A stretch of 64,000 bases of DNA, taken from the NCBI RefSeq assembly GCF_001653235.2, contig NC_035790.1:8551223-8615222 (forward strand), written 5' to 3'. Under the pieces are notes generated by a model that was given only the letters and a program-made list of their open reading frames with translations, was not told where the DNA came from and searched no databases. The position numbers and the translations under genes were made by a program. Numbering within the stretch: the first letter of the stretch is position 1; every line of letters starts with the position of its first letter. Of the stretch, positions 1-12,579 are shown piece after piece. The DNA comes from Pochonia chlamydosporia 170. Taxonomy: Eukaryota > Ascomycota > Sordariomycetes > Hypocreales > Clavicipitaceae.

Positions 1-1530
1 GAGCTTGCGGCCGAGTTCTTTTTCGGCCTTCCCCCTTTGGCACGCACTATCCACCAACAAAGATGAATACAAACTGCAGCCCGAGTGATGAATCATCCTA
101 CATAATTAAATGCATGTTGGTGTTGAAGGCTTACAGCGCACATTTTGGCACTTCGGGAGTACATCAGCTCGCGAAATCGAGGGCAGAGGAGTCAGCCCGC
201 CAAGGTGAAAAGCCGTTTAATAGTCTGCTATTCAAGAGCTTACTTTGGTACGGGAACGCCGCGAGTTTCACAGCGAGCCTCCTTACTCTAGCAGCCACAG
301 AGAGAAACAGAGCAAGAAGACGCAACATACAACGTGTATGTCCCTTGCGGGCTGCCGTCTTGCTGTGTTACACAATTACAACGTGGTAGTTTAAGTGCCG
401 CTCCTAATACGGCTGATCCGGTAGATGCACGTATCTGGTTCTTTTTTGAGCAAAAGTGGCAAATAGGAGATTACCAATTAGGAGCTCAGAAACAATTTCT
501 GGAAGGAAATCCATACACCAGACTTTTTAAGATTTCCGAGCTGTAGGGCCGTCTGTCCAGTAAAATGTAACAGATCGAGTCTGAGAGTGGCTTAGCATGC
601 ACCTTCGCCACCCTCTTCGGTTCTGTCAGTGGTAAGCCCCGGCAACAGGCCGATATTAGTTACAGGTATTTCCGAAGCCAAAGGGAACGTTTTCTCGTGT
701 TCTTGTTCCTTTCCTTTTACACAATCGCGACTAAAAAGCGACATTCTCACTATTAGTCGAGAAAGATCGGAGTGAAATATATGACCTTGGATTGTTGCTG
801 CTTAGGACAATATAGAGCAGTGTATGAGTATCATGACCTGAGAAAACTAAACTGAGGCCCCAGAAATATGATCTTGAGGCTATATTACACCATTTCGGAG
901 CGTTCCCCATCTTTCCAAACCGCCCGGTAAAACGTGTATCGACCTGACTATCATTGTTCTCAAAAGTTGAACACAGCATGTTAAAGTTTACGCCATGTGG
1001 AATTATTAAACGTTATGTTGCATCACAAAAGCCTTTCCTACTCTTTTGATCCAAATACGAGGTGCTGTATTGCTCAGGTCCGATGGTGGCTAAACGCTAG
1101 TCTTGTGGCGCTGCTGGAGACGTTGCAGAGACACGGATATCGCGAGAGTCTGGTGGCTGGACACGTAACTAGGGCCGTCAGCGTCACGTCACCCACAGCA
1201 GCCACGACAATGTCTGCTACTACATTTTCTAGTAACTAGATGTATTTGTCTAGTGATATACTTTTCGTAAATACTTTTTTCTTCCTTATTGGAAGAAATT
1301 TTACGAGAGACGTCTGCATAAACTTTGTACATGACGAGCAAATTACTAATACTAGTCCGTTACAATATATATTACACCGAGTCTACCTTTGAAACTAGAT
1401 GGCAAGACCTTTTCATCTATATATATTTACCACAACACTTACCATATTAGTGCTGTGTTATACTCTTTCAAAAAAACTATTTATAAATCAACACTTATTT
1501 GTAGTATACTCTAAGATATTTACCAGAAAG
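1..1530. other. Left-edge intergenic stretch, no supported gene
   Basis: Open frames of up to about 108 codons occur here, but none has a recognisable domain, signal peptide or coherent exon structure. The last 200 bases become AT-rich just before the repeat-protein gene and probably form its promoter. Confidence 0.5.
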
Positions 1531-2154
1531 ATGAGGACTACTAGCACTGTGTCTGCGGTCATTGCTTCTGCTGCTATTGCTATGTCCCAGAATACGGACA
1601 CTGCAAATACAGAGAGCATTTTGACCGGCGTCGTGCCACCCACAGAGACTATCCTGACCGGCGTTACACATTCCACGGAGAGCATCTTGACTGGTGTTAC
1701 ACACTCCACCGAAAGCATTCTGACCGGCGTTACGCGCTCTTCGGAGAGTATCTTAACTGGCGTAACACACTCTACTGAGAGCATCCTAACCGGCGTTACA
1801 CACTCCACAGAGAGTATTCTGACGGGAGTTACGCGCGAGACTTCTATTCCCCACTCCAGTGAAACCATCTTGACCGGAGTCACTCACGAGACATCGATTG
1901 GTTCCTCCACCGAGAGTATCTTGACTGGTGTTACTCACGAGACCTCGGTTGCCTCCTCTACCGAAAGCATCTTGACTGGAGTTACCCGCGAGACTTCCGT
2001 TCCTGGTACTACTCAAGGCTCTCCCACGGGCGGTACCAATCCCCCTCCAACTGGTACAAATACAATTATCCCTACGGCCGGCGCTACATTTATCACAAAG
2101 AGCAGCTGGCTGGTTTCTGGGGTTGCCGTTTTCATGGCGGCACTGATGGTATAA
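1531..2154 (+). CDS. Small GPI-anchored cell-surface protein built of ILTGVT repeats
   Basis: The predicted protein has 207 aa. The start chosen is the ATG at 1531, because it begins a signal peptide (hydrophobic Val/Ile/Ala core, residues about 8-18); the open frame runs 44 codons further upstream but that leader gives no better signal. Residues 26-153 hold ten copies of an (S/T)ES-ILTGVT motif. A Thr/Pro/Gly-rich spacer follows, and the protein ends in a hydrophobic tail of about 15 residues after a small-residue site, as expected for GPI attachment. No cysteine is present. The most likely role is a wall-anchored, probably O-mannosylated surface protein or adhesin. No enzymatic domain is visible. 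It lies beside the PKS gene, convergent with it, but nothing ties it to polyketide biosynthesis. I know no named family with this repeat. Confidence 0.75.
   Translation: MRTTSTVSAVIASAAIAMSQNTDTANTESILTGVVPPTETILTGVTHSTESILTGVTHSTESILTGVTRSSESILTGVTHSTESILTGVTHSTESILTGVTRETSIPHSSETILTGVTHETSIGSSTESILTGVTHETSVASSTESILTGVTRETSVPGTTQGSPTGGTNPPPTGTNTIIPTAGATFITKSSWLVSGVAVFMAALMV
1606..1989 (+). repeat. In-frame tandem repeats coding (S/T)ESILTGVT(H/R)
   Basis: Ten units. The first seven follow a roughly 33-bp (11-aa) period; the last three follow a 54-bp (18-aa) period that adds an ETS-x-x-x-SS segment. Codons differ freely between units (Leu is ttg, ctg, tta or cta; Ile att or atc) while the amino acids stay almost constant. 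Confidence 0.9.
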
Positions 2155-2683
2155 TGATGGTTGTGGAGTGTTGTTCGGTAATATCGAAATAGCTAATCAT
2201 GTTGTGGAATACATTTTGGTTGGGTTTGGCGGTTTATATACTTACAGACAAGAACATGGAGTTTGCATCTTTATTTGCACCAATAGGCAAAACGTGACAT
2301 TGACATCAAATGCGTATATTGCGTCAAGAAGAAATTGTGATCACCGGATGCAGCCACCCACGGCCTACTAGTTGTTTTGCTTGCCAAAGTCACTCCTCTG
2401 TCCTTTGGGATTAAACTGATTTCCATATTGCAGAGGGACTGCTTATTATATACATAGATGCATAGCGTGATGATCAATCAACCTTCTGATCCGAATCTGC
2501 AAGTGTCTAAAATCAGGCGCTCGAGGCTCGTCCAGCGCATCACCGTGTCTTATTCACTCCCTCAACAAAGATGCACCAAAATAGGAAAACATCGTAACAT
2601 AAGGCTTACAGCTTGTCTTCCTATCAGAAAGCAAATTAAATTTGTGCGAGGTAAAAGCGGAACAATGCGTGGCCTATCCAATT
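2155..2683. other. Intergenic spacer between convergent genes
   Basis: This is the 3' flank shared by the repeat-protein gene (plus strand) and the PKS gene (minus strand). No coding or RNA signal was recognised. Confidence 0.6.
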
Positions 2684-5600
2684 CTAAATCTCCTGCTTGG
2701 TCCATGGCCCCGTAATTCTTGTCTTCTTCAATACCAATGCCGCTAGGTCTGTGAGTTTTCCACTGGTGAGCAGCTCTAATACTTGTAAATGGGCCTGAAG
2801 CTCCTTCCCAATCCAATTTCGAAGCTCAATAGCATTTAGAGAGTCAAGTCCAAACGCGGTGATGGACATGTACGCCCTTTGTGCAGCCATATCTTGGGGT
2901 GCCATCATTAAAATTGCCGCAAGCTTGTCTCCTAGCTCATCTGCTACCAAAGCAATGGCATCTTCCTTGTTGGACAAACGCTTCAGCCTTTCAGCGACCG
3001 ACATGTCTGATTCAGCGACCATTGCCAGGCTTGCCGATGCGGCCTGAGCTTGCTCGAGGACGTACCGGAATTTGCCATCACTCGACCAAAATGGCAAAGT
3101 TGTTGAATTGTCAAGATTAAGGCCCGTGATACACTGCCCGCTGGATAAGCTTTCGGCTACGTCTCCTCGAATCGCTGCCTCAACGAGACCCAACACTTCG
3201 GCTACGTTCATCGAGCTACCAGAGATATTCTTCAGCACTTCGGATTTCCTTTCCGAATTACTGGCCAAGTAACCGACGTCATCGACAGCTGTAAGGTTCA
3301 GGGATAAGGCGGCCTGACCATTCAAGCGGCGGTGACGAGCCAGGGCGTCAAGGAAAGTGTTTGCAGCAGAGTAAGCTGCTTGGCCTCTGTTTCCAACGAT
3401 ACCCGCGACTGAAGATAGCAGGATAAAAAAGTCCAGCTTGTCATTGTAAAATTCGTGGTGAAAATTCAGTGCGCCACTGACTTTTGATTGAATGACAGAG
3501 TCATAATCATCAAACATCATCTTTTCGAAGAGTGTGTCCTGAACTCCCGTAAGTGGTTGATCCAAACAATGAAATGAAGGAGGTCATCTTACCCGAAGTA
3601 CCATAGCAGCGTGAATGATGCCGCGGACTGGCGGAAGCGAGTGCCGCAACCTAATTACAACATCTGAAACCATACTCTTGTTGCTCACATCGCATTTCTC
3701 TACACATATTGTGGCGACGTCTTTGCTATCCTGTATGAGATTGACCACTTCAGGTGTAGCTTGACCGCTCCGTGATAACAGCACAACCTGTCTTGCTCCT
3801 TGCTGGATGAGTTTACGAGCAATAGCACACCCAATGCCTCCTGTTCCCCCAATGATGAGGTAAGTCGCTTCTGGTTTCAGAATGTCTATGGCCACCGTGG
3901 GATGCGTTGCCTACAATGCACTGTTAGAATGTCGTAATTCGATATACAAGCAGCCCTACATACCGTGATTTTGGCTGGTCGTGAATGATCAATAATGACC
4001 TTTCCGGATGTCTTGCCGCTCTGCAACTTCCTCATGGATTTCTCTACCTCATCAATGCCTGTTTGTGTGAGGGGACCGACGGGAGACACAACCTTTCGCC
4101 TCAAGAGGCTCATGACGTTGCCCAGAATTCGACTCATGAGTTTTGGTCGTTTAGCTGCCACTAATGTCAAGTCAACCGAGCTGAACGAACAATTAGAGTC
4201 AAACTTGAGCATTTCGAGGCGTGTGTTAGTGGTGATGTCTCGTTTTCCAATCTCGATAAATCTTCCGAAAGGTGCAAGGCAAGCCCATGTCTCTCGAAGA
4301 AGGTCACCAGCTAGTGAATTCAGAATCACATCAACCCCTCGGCCGCCTGTAGCATGCCGTATTGCCGGACCAAAGGACGTATCCCTGCTATAGAAGATAC
4401 GGCCCTCAGGTATGCCATAGGTATTAATGAGTAGCTGTTTTTTCTCTTCTGAACCTACTGTTGCGTAGATTTCGGCTCCAACCATCTGGGCTAATTGGAT
4501 GGCGGCTTGGCCGACACCGCCAGATGCAGCATGAATTAAGATTGATTCCCCAGATTCAATCCGAGCTAAATCAATAATTCCATAGTAAGCTGTGCAAAAC
4601 ACTACTGGGATTGAAGCAGCAACAGAGAATGGCATGTCATGAGGAATAGGAATAGCACTTGTTGCCATGCACCGGGCAAAAGTCCCGTATGCTCCCAAAG
4701 AAACGGCACAGACTCTATCTCCTTCGGCTAGAGTTGACACCTTTGCGCCAATACGGGTAACTGTGCCGCTGCATTCCACCCCGATATAAGGGCTGGCCAG
4801 TTGACCCATGGCAATGACGACATCCTTAAAGTTCATGCCCGTGCAGGCGATTTTGATTTCAATCTCATCATCCTGAAGAGCTTGCTTGACGTCATCCTTC
4901 CAGTACATGGAATCCAGGGCGCCAGATGTCCCAACAACCATTTTAAGTCGTCTTTCCGACTGATGGAAGTCTTGAGAATAAGACACCGTGGGGTTTGAGC
5001 GGTGAAAGATGTCCAGGTTCATGCCATCATCCACCACAATTTTTGGTACTAATAGCTTGCCGCTATCCTCGTAGAACTCAAAGTCTTCTACAGAGGCGCT
5101 GTCAGCAGTGGAGATGAGAGCTGCAAAGGCACTCAACACAAGTTCTGCCTGATCAGAGACTTCAAGGAGCGACCTTGGATCTAGATCAAGGGTTCCTAGT
5201 GCCTTTCCTGTTTCGGAGCGCACGCTGCGGAGCATCCCTTGTGCCATGTTCCTTTCAGGGTTTGATGCTGTGCGAAACGCACCAGTCGTAATCCATAAAA
5301 CCGAGGAGCACGTCAACAGCAAGGCTTGGAATTTCTTGAAGGTGTCTTCCGACAGGCGTGAAAGAAAATTGTCATCTACCTCTAGTAAACAGATGTAGTG
5401 TGCAGACGCGGCTGGCTGTAGCTCCATCAACGAGATAATTTCTGGCTGGCGACCCAACTGAGATTCAACAACGGCCTGGAGAGATGCTAGTAGGCCATCA
5501 GGATGGCGCCCATCGGATACCAAAACAACCTTCGAGGCTACTAGATCCAATCCAGGCACAAATAATGATTTCTTGTGGTGGCCATTAACTCCATTTGCTA

Positions 5601-8600
5601 CTATAGTACCATTGACGTTGTCGTTGTTATGGCCATTGACTCCATGGCAGCCGTTAAGAGAGCTGGCCGTGGACATGACGTTGGAAACAAAGCATTGATT
5701 GGGCGGAATAGTAGTCTGGCTATTGCCATTAGGTATGTGACCTATTCCGTTGATTTCTTTGTGCAGTGATTTTCCATTTTCCGATGGCTTGGTTGGCCCT
5801 CCCGAGACATTGTGATCGTCACTAAGGCATCTCAACACGTCTTCTTGTTCCTCATCACAAGAGGTTGTATCTAACGGCTCCCATCGTAGCTTGTAACAGA
5901 GAGATTTAGGCTTATGATCAGCGCCCATATCGCCGTTTACTGGTGACATTTTAAAGCCCTCCATTGTGACAACTGGCGCGTCAAATTCATGATGCCATGC
6001 ATCAATGGAAAATGACACCGGACCAGGGCTCTCTCGATTATGATGACCCCGTGCTATTGCCTGGATTTCTTGGCCAGGAATATTAGGAAACTTCGCGCTA
6101 ATCTCAATATCATGGATTGCAGAGGGCATGAAGAGTGATGGCATACGGCCGAATCCAGCACCAAGCAGTGGGAACGTAAACTGCAAAATCAAGTCCATAA
6201 AAGATGCTGGCACAATTGAAAGGGTTTCATGACCAGAATGCATTGAGGCTGCTGTTTCTGGAACCTGAATAGTCCCCATGGTAAAGTCTCCCGATATCTT
6301 GGTATGACCTGCAGAGTTGACGAACACTGATGCGTATTCCGCACCTCGCTCAGCCAACTCGGTATACATTTGTTGCAACGGCACGCTGGTAGCGACGGCA
6401 TTCGCGCAGTTGGCTTCAGTCAACCGAGAATGCGCAGCTTGATGCAGGTATGGCCTAACTGTGTTTGCGCTGCGTGACTTGTTCGCACAAACGAGGCCAC
6501 GGCAATGTTCCAGCCATCCTCGACTTGGCGCCCAGGACGAGACGCAGAATTCGTCCCAGTCATTTGACTGCGACCTCGTTCCCTCCGCATATGGTCGCAA
6601 GCTTACAACCGTCTCGTACTGAGTTGTGCTATCCATAATGAATGCTTTGGATGCATTGACTTCACGTAGCCGGAAGGAGCTTAGCTGGTCAACTTGAATC
6701 TGGCGAAGTTGTGCTCTCTGAGATGCAGCCTCAACAGCCATGCACAAGTATCCAGCTAACGGAAAAGTGATAAGTGATTGCATGCGGTGGTCTTTCAGCC
6801 ATGGAATATCATCAACAGACAAGACGTTTCGCCACGTATGTTCACTGTCCGTATAATTATCATCAATCACGCCAAGCAAGTCATGGCGAGCAAACGGTTT
6901 CAACCGATGCTGCTTGCTAGCCCGCGACTCATACCAATATTTGTGCGGGGACCATGGGTACGGAGGGAAGTCCGTGATGAGGTTGGGTAACTGGATTGCG
7001 CTCGTCTGATTGATCTCGCCGAAGTTGACATTGTGGCCCTGCAGGAACAATTTTCCCGCCGTGTTTACCAAGGCAACGGCACTGTTTTGACTTCGTATAA
7101 GTGTTGGAAAGTACTTGACATCAGCAGTCGCCTGCATGCCAATATGCCGAAACACCTGCTTGATGGGTCCTTCGAGCGCCGAATGAGGTCCAACCTCGAT
7201 AAGCACATCTGGCTTCTCATTTCCGTACATGTCCTGCAGGGCTGTTGAGAATAAAACGGGTTGAACCAGATTGTTGACCCAGTATGATGGCCCTAAAGGC
7301 TCTGCCCCCTTGTGCTTGCCCAGGACAGAGGAGTAAAATGAGACATCGGAGAGACACGACTGATGTGCAATGTCTTTTATAGCCGACATGTAGTCCTCGG
7401 CAACCAGCCGCATATGGGAGGAGTGGTACGCAACGTCAACACGAAGCTTGCGGTTAAAAATCCCCTCTCGCTCAAGCTCTATGGCAAGCTTATCAATAGA
7501 ATCTTCGTCTCCAGAAACGGTTGTAGAATTTGGCGAGTTATGGCAGGCCGCTGTTAGTTCGTACAGTCCTAACAGCTTGATCTTATGTTTGATTTCACCA
7601 GCATCGCAACCCACCGCCATCATGCTCCCGCGAAGCTCTGGATGTCGCTTCTTGGCAAGCAGAGCGACCTGTCCACGATGATATGCTGCCGACATGGCTG
7701 AGTCAATACCAATCGCCCCAGCAGCATACGCCGCAACAATCTCTCCACTGGAATGACCAAGCACCATGCTGGGCTTGATGTCCCATGACGCCAAAAGGTC
7801 CGTTAGCCCAAGCTGGACGGCGGTACATATTGGCTGAGATATGTTCGCCTGGCTGATTCTTGATTCCTCTTTCGGCTTCAGAAGTTCGTCGATAAGAGAA
7901 AACGTTGCGCCGAGTTGATCCAGGCAGCTTGCCGCCCGCCGTAAGGTGTTTTCAAAAATGGGATACACGTCAATGAGCTCGCGAGCCATTTGCGCCCATT
8001 GAGCACCCTGACCAGTGTAAATGAATCCGATTTTCAGGGGACCATTGCTAGATCTCATAGGCGTATTAGACGGAATGTTCAACGACATGGCCAGCTCGTC
8101 ACACGATGTTGCCGCAATCGCAGTTCGCCACGGGAGGTGTGAGCGTCGCTCAGACAAGGTATATGCGATGTCGTTGAAGATCCTCTTTTCAAAAATTTCA
8201 GGGTGTTGCTCCAGATAAACGCTTAGTTGCGCTGCCATGCGCTTGCCTGCGCCTTCGTCATTTGCACATAGGACAAATAGCTTGGGTTGTTCTTTGGAAA
8301 GCTTGACGGCTAGGCTGGAAAAGGTGACCGGTATTCTTTCAACCACAGCATGGGCATTTGATCCACCAAATCCAAAGTTATTGATGCTAATATAGCGTTT
8401 ATCCTTTGGCCAGGGGCGCAAGTTGATGGGCACTTTCATGTGCCACTCGCCAAGAGGAATTGCCGCGTTTGCCTTTTCGAAATTAACATTAGGCAAAATG
8501 AATCCTTTCTCAAGCATGAGGCAAGCCTTGATAATAGATATAATCCCACTGGCGTTCTCAAGGTGGCCTATATTAGACTTCACAGAGCCAATGTAGAGCG

Positions 8601-9847
8601 GTGTTCTTTTTGTTCGTCCGTTTCCAAACACCTTCTGCAAGGCCTTGGCCTCAATTGGATCACCCACCTTAGTACCAGTGCCGTGTGCCTCCACGTACCC
8701 TGTGTGTTCAGGCAAAATATTAGCTCGGGAGTAGACTTCTCGTATCAACTCTTCTTGAGCTTCCCCACTCGGTGTCGAGATGCCTATATGCGACAATTAG
8801 TTGTTTTGCGCAGTCTCAAATATCCTACCGATTACATACCGACTGTTTTCCCATCCTGATTTGTCCCAGTGTTGACAAGTAGACAGCGAATTTTGTCGTT
8901 GTCCTTCACTGCCTGCTTCAAGGGCTTCAAGATAATACATCCAACACCCTCACCTCTTGCGAAGCCAGACTTGGCACGGTGGTCAAATGAGAATGTCTTT
9001 CCATGATTATTAAAAATTCTGCTACGATTAGCAGGTTGTAATCAATAGTCAAGTCCTAGTACGGGTAACATACCCTAACATAGACATGGAAACCATGTCA
9101 TTAGGCTGAATGTGCAAACTACACCCAGCTACAATTGCTGAGTCCGATTCCCCTGAACGTATACTTTGAACCGCCGCATGCAATGCGTAAAGGCTAGATG
9201 AACAGGCTGTATCTATCGAGAAGCAAGGTCCTCTGAGATTAAAGTAGTGGGAAATACGAGCAGCCTGGATGGACTGATGGTTTCCTGTTGAATCAAATAG
9301 AGGAACTTGATTCAGGTCCCTCAATGTTCCCATCCTATAACTTGAGGACGTAGCTCCTACGAACACCCCAACTCGTTTGCCTGAAATCGTCTCTTTGGGT
9401 ATTCCGGCGCTTTCCAATGCCTCATATGTACACTCGAGCAACTGCCGTTGTTGTGGATCTTATGGCACTGTTAGTTCATCTTGGCTGTGGAAAATGGAAG
9501 TGATAATGGCGATGGTTACCCATGGCGATGGCTTCTTGCTCGGTGATATTAAAGAAAGGTGCATCAAATTGAGACAAATCTCTCTCCATGAAATAGCCGC
9601 TTTTCACGTTAAAGCAACCCTTTTTCTGTGGATTTGGATGATAGTAGGCATCCGTAGAAAATCTGTCTTTTGGAATCGGACCCCAACCATCGCGGGACCG
9701 AGATATCATGGTCCAGAGGTCTTCTGGGGTAGACACACCACCAGACAGCCGGCATGACATGCCCACAACGGCTATTGGGGCAATTGGAGACATAATTTCT
9801 TGTATATGCACAAAATGGGTATCAATGACGGGGACAGAAATGCTCAA
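2684..9847 (-). CDS. Highly reducing type I polyketide synthase, KS-AT-DH-ER-KR-ACP, no C-methyltransferase
   Basis: Six exons: 9847-9520, 9458-9074, 9021-8840, 8783-3964, 3910-3593 and 3538-2684, giving about 2295 aa. All five introns (52-61 bp) are GT-AG and keep frame. Domains in order: KS with catalytic Cys195 (TACSSS), His332 (EAHGTGT) and His372 (NIGHLE); AT with GQGAQW near 555 and GHSSGE near 641; DH with His964 and Asp1162; an Asn/Gly-rich linker near 1341-1368 where many relatives carry a methyltransferase; ER about 1590-1900 with a GGVGQAA nucleotide loop; KR with GGTGGIG and Ser/Tyr in LLSSVAG and AAYSAAN; ACP with phosphopantetheine Ser2244 (GLDSLNAIELR). There is no C-terminal release domain, which fits a separate hydrolase. 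The start could instead be the ATG at 9793 (MSPIAPIAVVGMSC). The DH helix motif reads HRMQSLITFP, with Ser where Gly is usual. All other core motifs look intact, so the enzyme should make a reduced, unmethylated chain. Confidence 0.93.
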
Positions 9848-10958
9848 ATGCTGCGGCAGGTTGCAGATTCATGATGACGACGATCAGTTTTATAACGTGG
9901 CCAGGCGGCAAATTACAAAGGGACGACATCCCCCTTTCGTTTTACCATTGCAATCTGAACACTTCGGACTCAACAAAATGCTATGACATTTTCATCTGAT
10001 ATCGTTATTCACAAGCCATATGTTTGTGGGGTAACCCTGTCAGAGCAACTGGAAGGTCACAACCGGAGGTAAGGTTTCATCTCACGCGGAGACGGTTTGT
10101 GAATAATCTGGCGCCAGGAATGTACCTTCACATGTGATCACAAGCTCATGGAAAGTATCACCGAGGCACATTTACGCGACAATCGAGACTTGGATTAGGA
10201 ACAAGCTGGTGTTGTCCATGTCGATGACTGGCGGTTAAATTTCCCATGTTTCACAACTAATTCACATTATAGCTATGCAGTCTAGTGTCCTGTCGCAAAG
10301 TTGTCTCATTCGAGTAAAGCTTAGACATCAATAGACATTAGATTCCTTATCTTGACTAGCCTCATCAATGTTGATAACATCCATAAACATCCATAAATCC
10401 ACGGGAGCTTGTGTCGTCGGCAGATTTCATTGATGCAACAAACACCGGTGTTGTGAATCCACCAGGCCTAGACATCCCATTTGAGTAATCTTCTCCGCAA
10501 TCAGTGGGGTCACGGGGAATAAAATGAAAGGGACTAGGTCATGATAAAATCGGCATACCCCTGGAACCTGCATGTGTTGATCAACGGGGTGCCACAAACC
10601 CAACCCAGTATCCCCGCAAACTATGCGCGAGAGAGGTGTGAGTGAGGGTCTGAGCTCGAACAAGGCTCGGCCGGCAACTCGAATTGTGCCTGAAGAGGTT
10701 GCAGTTGAGTCTGAACTCTTTGCGGGGAGACTAGATCGTCCGTGTACAGCGCCGGTTCGCTGCTTGGCATTTGCATCTGACTTTCCGAACATCGTGGAAG
10801 GGGTGGCTTGTATTCACCCATGTGTACGGCCAACAGGCCCTCGTGTTTCGGTAAACACTCAAAGAATAAATGACGGCAACGGCCCCAGCGTCCGATCGAG
10901 AATTAATCTCCACAAAAGACAGCAATTTGTAAGACGTCGTGGGAAAATCCTTGCTAAC
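9848..10958. promoter_or_regulatory. Divergent promoter region of the PKS and the LovG-like hydrolase
   Basis: This 1.1 kb intergenic stretch separates two genes transcribed away from each other, so it should hold both promoters and could allow co-regulation. No specific activator site could be assigned by eye. Open frames inside it have no recognisable product. Confidence 0.5.
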
Positions 10959-11927
10959 ATGACTATCTTGTGTCTTCATGGTGCCTACGGGAGTGCCTCA
11001 GTACGCACAAACCTTTATTTGGCCATGTCAGTATTTATCTCTGTTGAGTACCTGCTAACTCTCCCAGCACTTCAAAGCACAACTTCGTCCTTTCATCGAC
11101 GCCGCAGAAAAAGCTGGTGCAGCACAGTTCAAATGGATCAATGGTGGACACATTGCGACGCCACCCCCAGGTTTTGAGGCCTACTTTGGCCCTGGACCTT
11201 TGTATCGTTTTATTGACTTTGACGGCGTTAACGAGCTTGACAATATGATGTCTAAGCTCCGCGAGTTTCCGGAGGGACTGACTGCTGAAGACACCATGCG
11301 AAGGCTTGTAGGCGATCAAGGCACCTTTAGCGCACCAGCGGTACGAAACACATTGACTCGTCTTATCAGCATTTTGGATGACGACCCAAACATAACGGTA
11401 AGTTAAGCACCTATTTTCCACGATTGCGTTGCGCGATGTGAGGTTTAACTTGAGTAGGGTGTTCTCGGCTACTCGGAGGGCGCTACAGTGGCAGCAAGTC
11501 TTATTCTTGAGGAGAAACGCTTATCAGAAGAAGAAGGGAGACCAAGGCGAATCAAGGTTAGTTGTCATTCTATCTGGACGCACCTGCTCAGCATGCCAAC
11601 GCTTCCCCTGCATAGAACGCGGTCTTCTTCGCTGGCTGGCCGCCAGTGAAACTTGCGGACGGAACTGTGCACTGCCTACTCGCCGATGAAACCGAAAGTA
11701 TAATCGACGTTCCAACATGCCATGTAGTGGGCTGCAATGACCCCTACATCCACGGAGCTATGGCTTTATTTGGAATGTGTGATGAAGACTCGGCTATGTT
11801 GTTTGACCACGGGAAAGGTCACACAGTCCCGAGGGATGCTAGAACGCTGCAGGAGCTGGTCTCGGCAGTGAATGGGGTCTGGGCCCACCACCCAGAGCTG
11901 ATGGAGGTGATGGAGGTGATGGTTTGA
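10959..11927 (+). CDS. FSH1/LovG-type serine hydrolase, likely polyketide-releasing thioesterase
   Basis: Four exons: 10959-11000, 11068-11397, 11458-11556 and 11616-11927, giving 260 aa, a usual size for the FSH1 family. All introns are GT-AG and keep frame. The N-terminus has the family LCLHG motif. The alpha/beta-hydrolase triad can be read as Ser130 in GYSEG, Asp199 in CNDPY and His226 in HGKGHTVP. There is no signal peptide or membrane segment, so it is probably cytosolic. LovG of lovastatin biosynthesis, of the same family, releases the chain from a highly reducing PKS that lacks its own thioesterase. Divergent placement next to exactly such a PKS makes that role likely here. The tiny first exon is the least certain part of the model. 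Confidence 0.85.
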
Positions 11928-12579
11928 GGAGTCACTGCGCTTCTATCAAGTAGAATAGGCTTGCAAATAGAATAGGCTTGCAAAATAGTAGATAAGCTGT
12001 AAGAATCACTATGCATAGGGTGGGTTTCAGTCCTATGGAATGCAACGAATTCTGCGCTTCAAAACTCGCCGACTTTGCCACGCAGCTACTACGGATGGGA
12101 TAATATAAAATGACATGGAAAAGGTAATGACAACAAGCATTGCCAAACTGTGTGGCAGTAATAATTGACGGATCAAGGCGTTGCCTTCGAGTGACTTAGT
12201 CACCGAGAACTTTTGCACATGTCAAATGATCCGCTGGGCCAACGATATGACTACTTGTCAAGGAGGGTTAGAATCCTTGAACCACATGTCTCTGCAACGC
12301 AGCTCTGATAGGCCCGAGCGTACTAACAAAGTCCAGGGTTTGTAGATAGTTCGGACATTTGAAGAAATATGTGTTTCAAAATAATTGTCGGGAACACGTG
12401 AATCCGCGGTACAAATGTTATCATTCCATGGTTCATCTGCCACGGTTGGCAGCTAGGTCTCTCCTGGACACTCATTCAATTGTCAAGTTTAGGGAAGTGT
12501 CCCCGGGCTATGTGAGCTCATATTTTGGCAGTCAGTAGTTCAACCTGATTTTTGTCTATCGCCACTATTCTTTCTCTCC
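11928..12579. other. Intergenic region upstream of the glycosyltransferase
   Basis: No gene was recognised. A short direct repeat (AATAGAATAGGCTTGCAAA-like, about 11,950-11,985) follows the hydrolase stop codon. The rest is presumed promoter of the next gene. Confidence 0.5.

Noticed and set aside
1488..1883. 131-codon minus-strand frame over the repeat gene
   Set aside because: It is an antisense shadow of the tandem repeats. The plus strand has the signal peptide and GPI tail.
2684..9847. PKS broken into pieces (pseudogene)
   Set aside because: All breaks between the open frames are explained by five GT-AG introns with branch-like sites that restore the conserved motifs in frame.
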